The notes beneath the pieces were generated by a model. That model was not told the origin of the DNA. It was given only the letters and a program-made list of their open reading frames with translations, and ran no database searches. This document shows, in pieces, positions 63,905-64,000 of a stretch of DNA of 64,000 nt. Source of the DNA: Rhynchopus sp. YZ270_cl-10 (Eukaryota; Euglenozoa; Diplonemea; Diplonemida; Diplonemidae). Position numbers and translations under genes: made by a program. The stretch lies in the NCBI GenBank assembly GCA_964035575.1, contig OZ037906.1:1116001-1180000 (forward strand). The letters run 5' to 3'. Numbering within the stretch: the first letter of the stretch is position 1; every line of letters begins with the position of its first letter.

Positions 63905-64000
63905 GTCCTACACGACGGTGAAGTAAACGACATAACATGTGCTTTTTACATGTAACTTTTTTTACAGGTAAAACACATGTCATTTTACATGTAAAGTGGC
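63905..64000. mobile_element. Partial GACGGTGAAGTA/ACATGT element cut by the window edge
   Basis: CCTACACGACGGTGAAGTAA, ACATGTAACTTTTTTTACA and TTTTACATGTAAAGTGGC mirror parts of 11345-11490. Confidence 0.6.

Larger units (their letters stand above)
62646..64000. other. Right edge: modules and tandem repeat, no gene
   Basis: M1 copies (62859-62900, 63280-63325), a 60-bp tandem repeat (63034-63165), an M2 copy (63526-63618) and a GACGGTGAAGTA/ACATGT element entering at 63905. Short frames near 62519-62800 and 63620-63862 are unsupported. Confidence 0.6.

Overview
The window is nuclear DNA of a eukaryotic protist. Coding regions are GC-rich and carry spliceosomal introns. Of the 22 introns I could place, 21 begin GTATG. 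Intergenic DNA is full of long T and A tracts and palindromic repeats. One gene resembles AIR9, a microtubule protein known from plants and excavate protists, which makes a free-living excavate (perhaps a fornicate metamonad) a reasonable guess. That is inference only. I saw no rRNA, tRNA, CRISPR array, reverse transcriptase or intact transposase.

Eleven genes are supported, all on the + strand. They are: a secreted CUB/sushi/WD40 protein (1292-5866); a mercaptopyruvate/thiosulfate sulfurtransferase (9663-10601); a 2,152-residue AIR9-like protein in six exons (13344-20310); two proteins I do not recognise (28242-29202 and 30273-31196); a glutaminase with three ankyrin modules in front (32599-35506); a small single-pass membrane protein in five exons (38531-39775); a coiled-coil/PDZ protein (46836-48881); a two-RRM RNA-binding protein (49312-51694); a PX-BAR sorting nexin (54729-55913); and a third unrecognised protein (61199-62512). 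They do not form a pathway. Their themes are cytoskeleton (AIR9), endosomal sorting (sorting nexin) and amino-acid metabolism (glutaminase, sulfurtransferase).

Between the genes, mainly at 5.9-9.6, 10.6-13.3, 20.3-28.2, 35.5-46.8, 51.7-54.7 and 56-61 kb, are two kinds of non-coding structure. The first is a set of fold-back or terminal-inverted-repeat elements without coding capacity (MITE-like, 85 bp to 2.6 kb). Several are nested, and one is a 1.1-kb near-perfect palindrome. The second, and the most intriguing, is a set of short (about 40-100 bp) structured modules, here called M1-M8. They recur dozens of times, often end in a T tract, fold into small hairpins, and sit both between genes and inside introns. 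M1, M2 and M3 share a 3' layout (AGAGGC-like core, TTTGCACTTTCAAC- or TTCATCTTATAAAC-like tail, then T tract), so they may be one superfamily. They could be Pol III-type small RNA genes or a SINE-like repeat. Introns with no recognised repeat are roughly 50-255 bp, most of them under 115 bp; introns carrying a module are 228-280 bp.
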